From Olleya sp. YS (GTDB taxonomy: Bacteria > Bacteroidota > Bacteroidia > Flavobacteriales > Flavobacteriaceae), in contig NZ_CP121685.1 of assembly GCF_029760915.1 (NCBI RefSeq), forward strand, positions 1,462,001 through 1,526,000: a stretch of 64,000 nt of DNA, read 5' to 3'. Shown here one piece after another: positions 62,926 to 64,000 of this stretch (the stretch's first letter is position 1; each line of letters opens with the position of its first letter). Both the position numbers and the translations under genes were made by a program. The notes below the pieces were generated by a model, which did not search any database, was not told the DNA's origin, and saw only the letters and a program-made list of their open reading frames with translations.

Positions 62926-64000
62926 TTAAAAGTTGGTAGTTTTATTTGTAATGGTTTCTAGAGCTGCTTTGGTATTTATAACATTAAGCATAGCTTGTAA
63001 AAATTCTTGTTGTGCGCTGTAAAGTTGCGTTTGAGCTTGTCTTAATTCAAAACTAGAGCCTACACCTTCAAAAAATTTAGTTTGATTTTTTTGTTCTATT
63101 CGTTCGGCTAAGTTTAAGTTTAGTTTTTTGTTCTCGTATTCTTCAATTGCAAATTTAAAATCACTTTTTGCAGTTTCTATCTGAAGATTAAGCATTTGCT
63201 CTGTGTCTGTTAAGTTTTCTTCTGCGATTTCTAAATTAATTTTAGCACGTTGCGTAGAAGCACTTCGCATCCCAGAACTAAAAATTGGCACACTTAAATT
63301 AACACCAACTAAAGATGATCCGAACCATTTGGTATTATTGTCAAAAAATACAAACTGGTTATCAAAAGCGCTATAGCCACCATTAATAAAAGCACTTAGG
63401 CTAGGTAACGCTTTGCTTTTTTCAAGTTTAACCATTAGCTCTTTGGCTTTTTTATCGTTTTCTGCAATTCTGAAATCTATTGTATTTTTGACGTCTGTAC
63501 TATCATCAGTTGTATCTAAAATGATGTTTTTTACAGTTAATGTTTCTAAACTGTCAGTAAGAATGATTGAAGAATTAAAATCTAATCCTAATACCACACT
63601 TAGCATTTGATAAGCTATAGTTTTAAGACGTTTAACATTGTTTAGTTGACTGTTTACATTGGATAATGTGATTTGTAGTTGTTCTACGCTTTCCAGTTCT
63701 TCGAAACCATTTTCATAGATTTTGGTTACTTCGTCTAAGTTTTTTTGTAAAACGGTTTTGTTACGTTCTAATATTAGAATGTTTTCTTCAATAAGTAAAA
63801 CGTTACCATAAGCATTAATAACAGCTTGTCTAACCTCTAAATCTGTTTTTTCTTTAGCATTTTTAGAAATTTCTAAAAACACTTTTGCAGATTGTAAACC
63901 TACTAAATATGAACCATCAAATAAAAGTTGGCTTAAAGTTGCAGTAGCAGTCGCATTTTGTTTGGTACCAAAAATGACTTCTGCAAATTCACCTTGATTA
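62926..64000 (-). CDS. TolC-family outer membrane efflux protein (5' end outside window)
   Basis: The minus-strand frame is open to the window edge (at least 358 codons; the N-terminus and signal are missing). The sequence is long amphipathic helices with a typical TolC pattern: AEVIFGTKQNATATATLSQL and LFDGSYLVGLQSAKVFLEIS at the left, RQAVINAYGNVLLIEENILI, FFDNNTKWFGSSLVGVNLSVP (a beta strand of the barrel) and FFEGVGSSFELRQAQTQLYS near the end. It forms the outer membrane duct of the RND exporter encoded directly downstream. It is the first visible gene of the operon. Confidence 0.93.
   Translation of the reverse strand, partial: NQGEFAEVIFGTKQNATATATLSQLLFDGSYLVGLQSAKVFLEISKNAKEKTDLEVRQAVINAYGNVLLIEENILILERNKTVLQKNLDEVTKIYENGFEELESVEQLQITLSNVNSQLNNVKRLKTIAYQMLSVVLGLDFNSSIILTDSLETLTVKNIILDTTDDSTDVKNTIDFRIAENDKKAKELMVKLEKSKALPSLSAFINGGYSAFDNQFVFFDNNTKWFGSSLVGVNLSVPIFSSGMRSASTQRAKINLEIAEENLTDTEQMLNLQIETAKSDFKFAIEEYENKKLNLNLAERIEQKNQTKFFEGVGSSFELRQAQTQLYSAQQEFLQAMLNVINTKAALETITNKTTNF

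Noticed and set aside
1-64000. Prophage, insertion sequences, integrated plasmid or defence islands
   Set aside because: No transposase, integrase, phage structural, restriction or known defence gene was seen, and gene order and composition look chromosomal throughout.

Overview
The window is a piece of a low-GC genome from the Bacteroidetes, almost certainly a marine member of the Flavobacteriaceae. Evidence read from the sequence: three secreted proteins end in type IX secretion (T9SS) sorting domains; promoters resemble the Bacteroidetes TTG / TAnnTTTG pattern and Shine-Dalgarno sites are weak; lipoproteins carry acidic residues just after the lipid cysteine; there is a TonB-dependent receptor with a carboxypeptidase-regulatory-like N-terminus; and the ribonucleotide reductase has its ATP-cone on the small subunit, a form known from flavobacteria. 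I cannot name the genus. This is mostly chromosomal core and shell gene content. I see no prophage, insertion sequence, CRISPR array or integrated plasmid.

Layout. 1-2.5 kb: start of serS, an HTTM membrane protein and ribF. 2.6-8.9 kb: two divergent T9SS-exported zinc metalloproteases. 8.9-11.5 kb: the pth-rplY-prs block and a tRNA-Leu(CAA). 11.5-17.3 kb: the four-gene ligase-associated repair operon (exonuclease, ATP-dependent DNA ligase, Lhr-like helicase, PdeM). 17.6-19.6 kb: a LacI regulator and manA. 19.7-24.6 kb: HupE/UreJ-like protein, dCMP deaminase, S41 protease, a short flavoprotein, MarC and DUF3109. 24.6-27.3 kb: a LytS/LytR-type two-component pair with a TPR sensor. 27.3-28.0 kb: a 724-base gap with several hairpins, an unassigned terminator and one small reading frame. 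28.0-31.1 kb: nrdB (ATP-cone) and nrdA. 31.2-35.3 kb: zinc-ribbon membrane proteins, OmpA-like lipoprotein, DUF6503 and ChrA. 35.4-43.9 kb: a probable phosphate-acquisition locus (PiT with a PhoU-like tail, OprP-like porin, MORN-type protein, beta-helix lipoprotein, TonB-dependent receptor). 44.0-50.1 kb: dGTPase, a very large T9SS beta-propeller protein and a surface lipoprotein. 50.1-58.1 kb: dxs, a TonB-C protein, two tandem cysteine-rich lipoproteins, tadA, a ClC channel and aspS. 58.2-64 kb: an RND efflux operon cut by the window edge.

The most interesting signal is regulatory. Upstream of the PiT gene, the porin, the MORN-type protein and the TonB-dependent receptor there are tandem AAC/GTT-centred repeats (TAATGTT, GGTTA) spaced about 11 bases apart. 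They sit at the same phase (17, 28, 39... bases) from a TTTG that looks like the -7 element. This geometry is like that of PhoB boxes and suggests the 35-44 kb block is one phosphate-starvation regulon. One array also faces an unassigned minus-strand terminator, so a small RNA may be transcribed from the same region.

Most terminators are strong, A/T-flanked palindromes between convergent genes. Several overlap the last codons of a neighbour (pth, dxs), and one covers the region where ribF must start.
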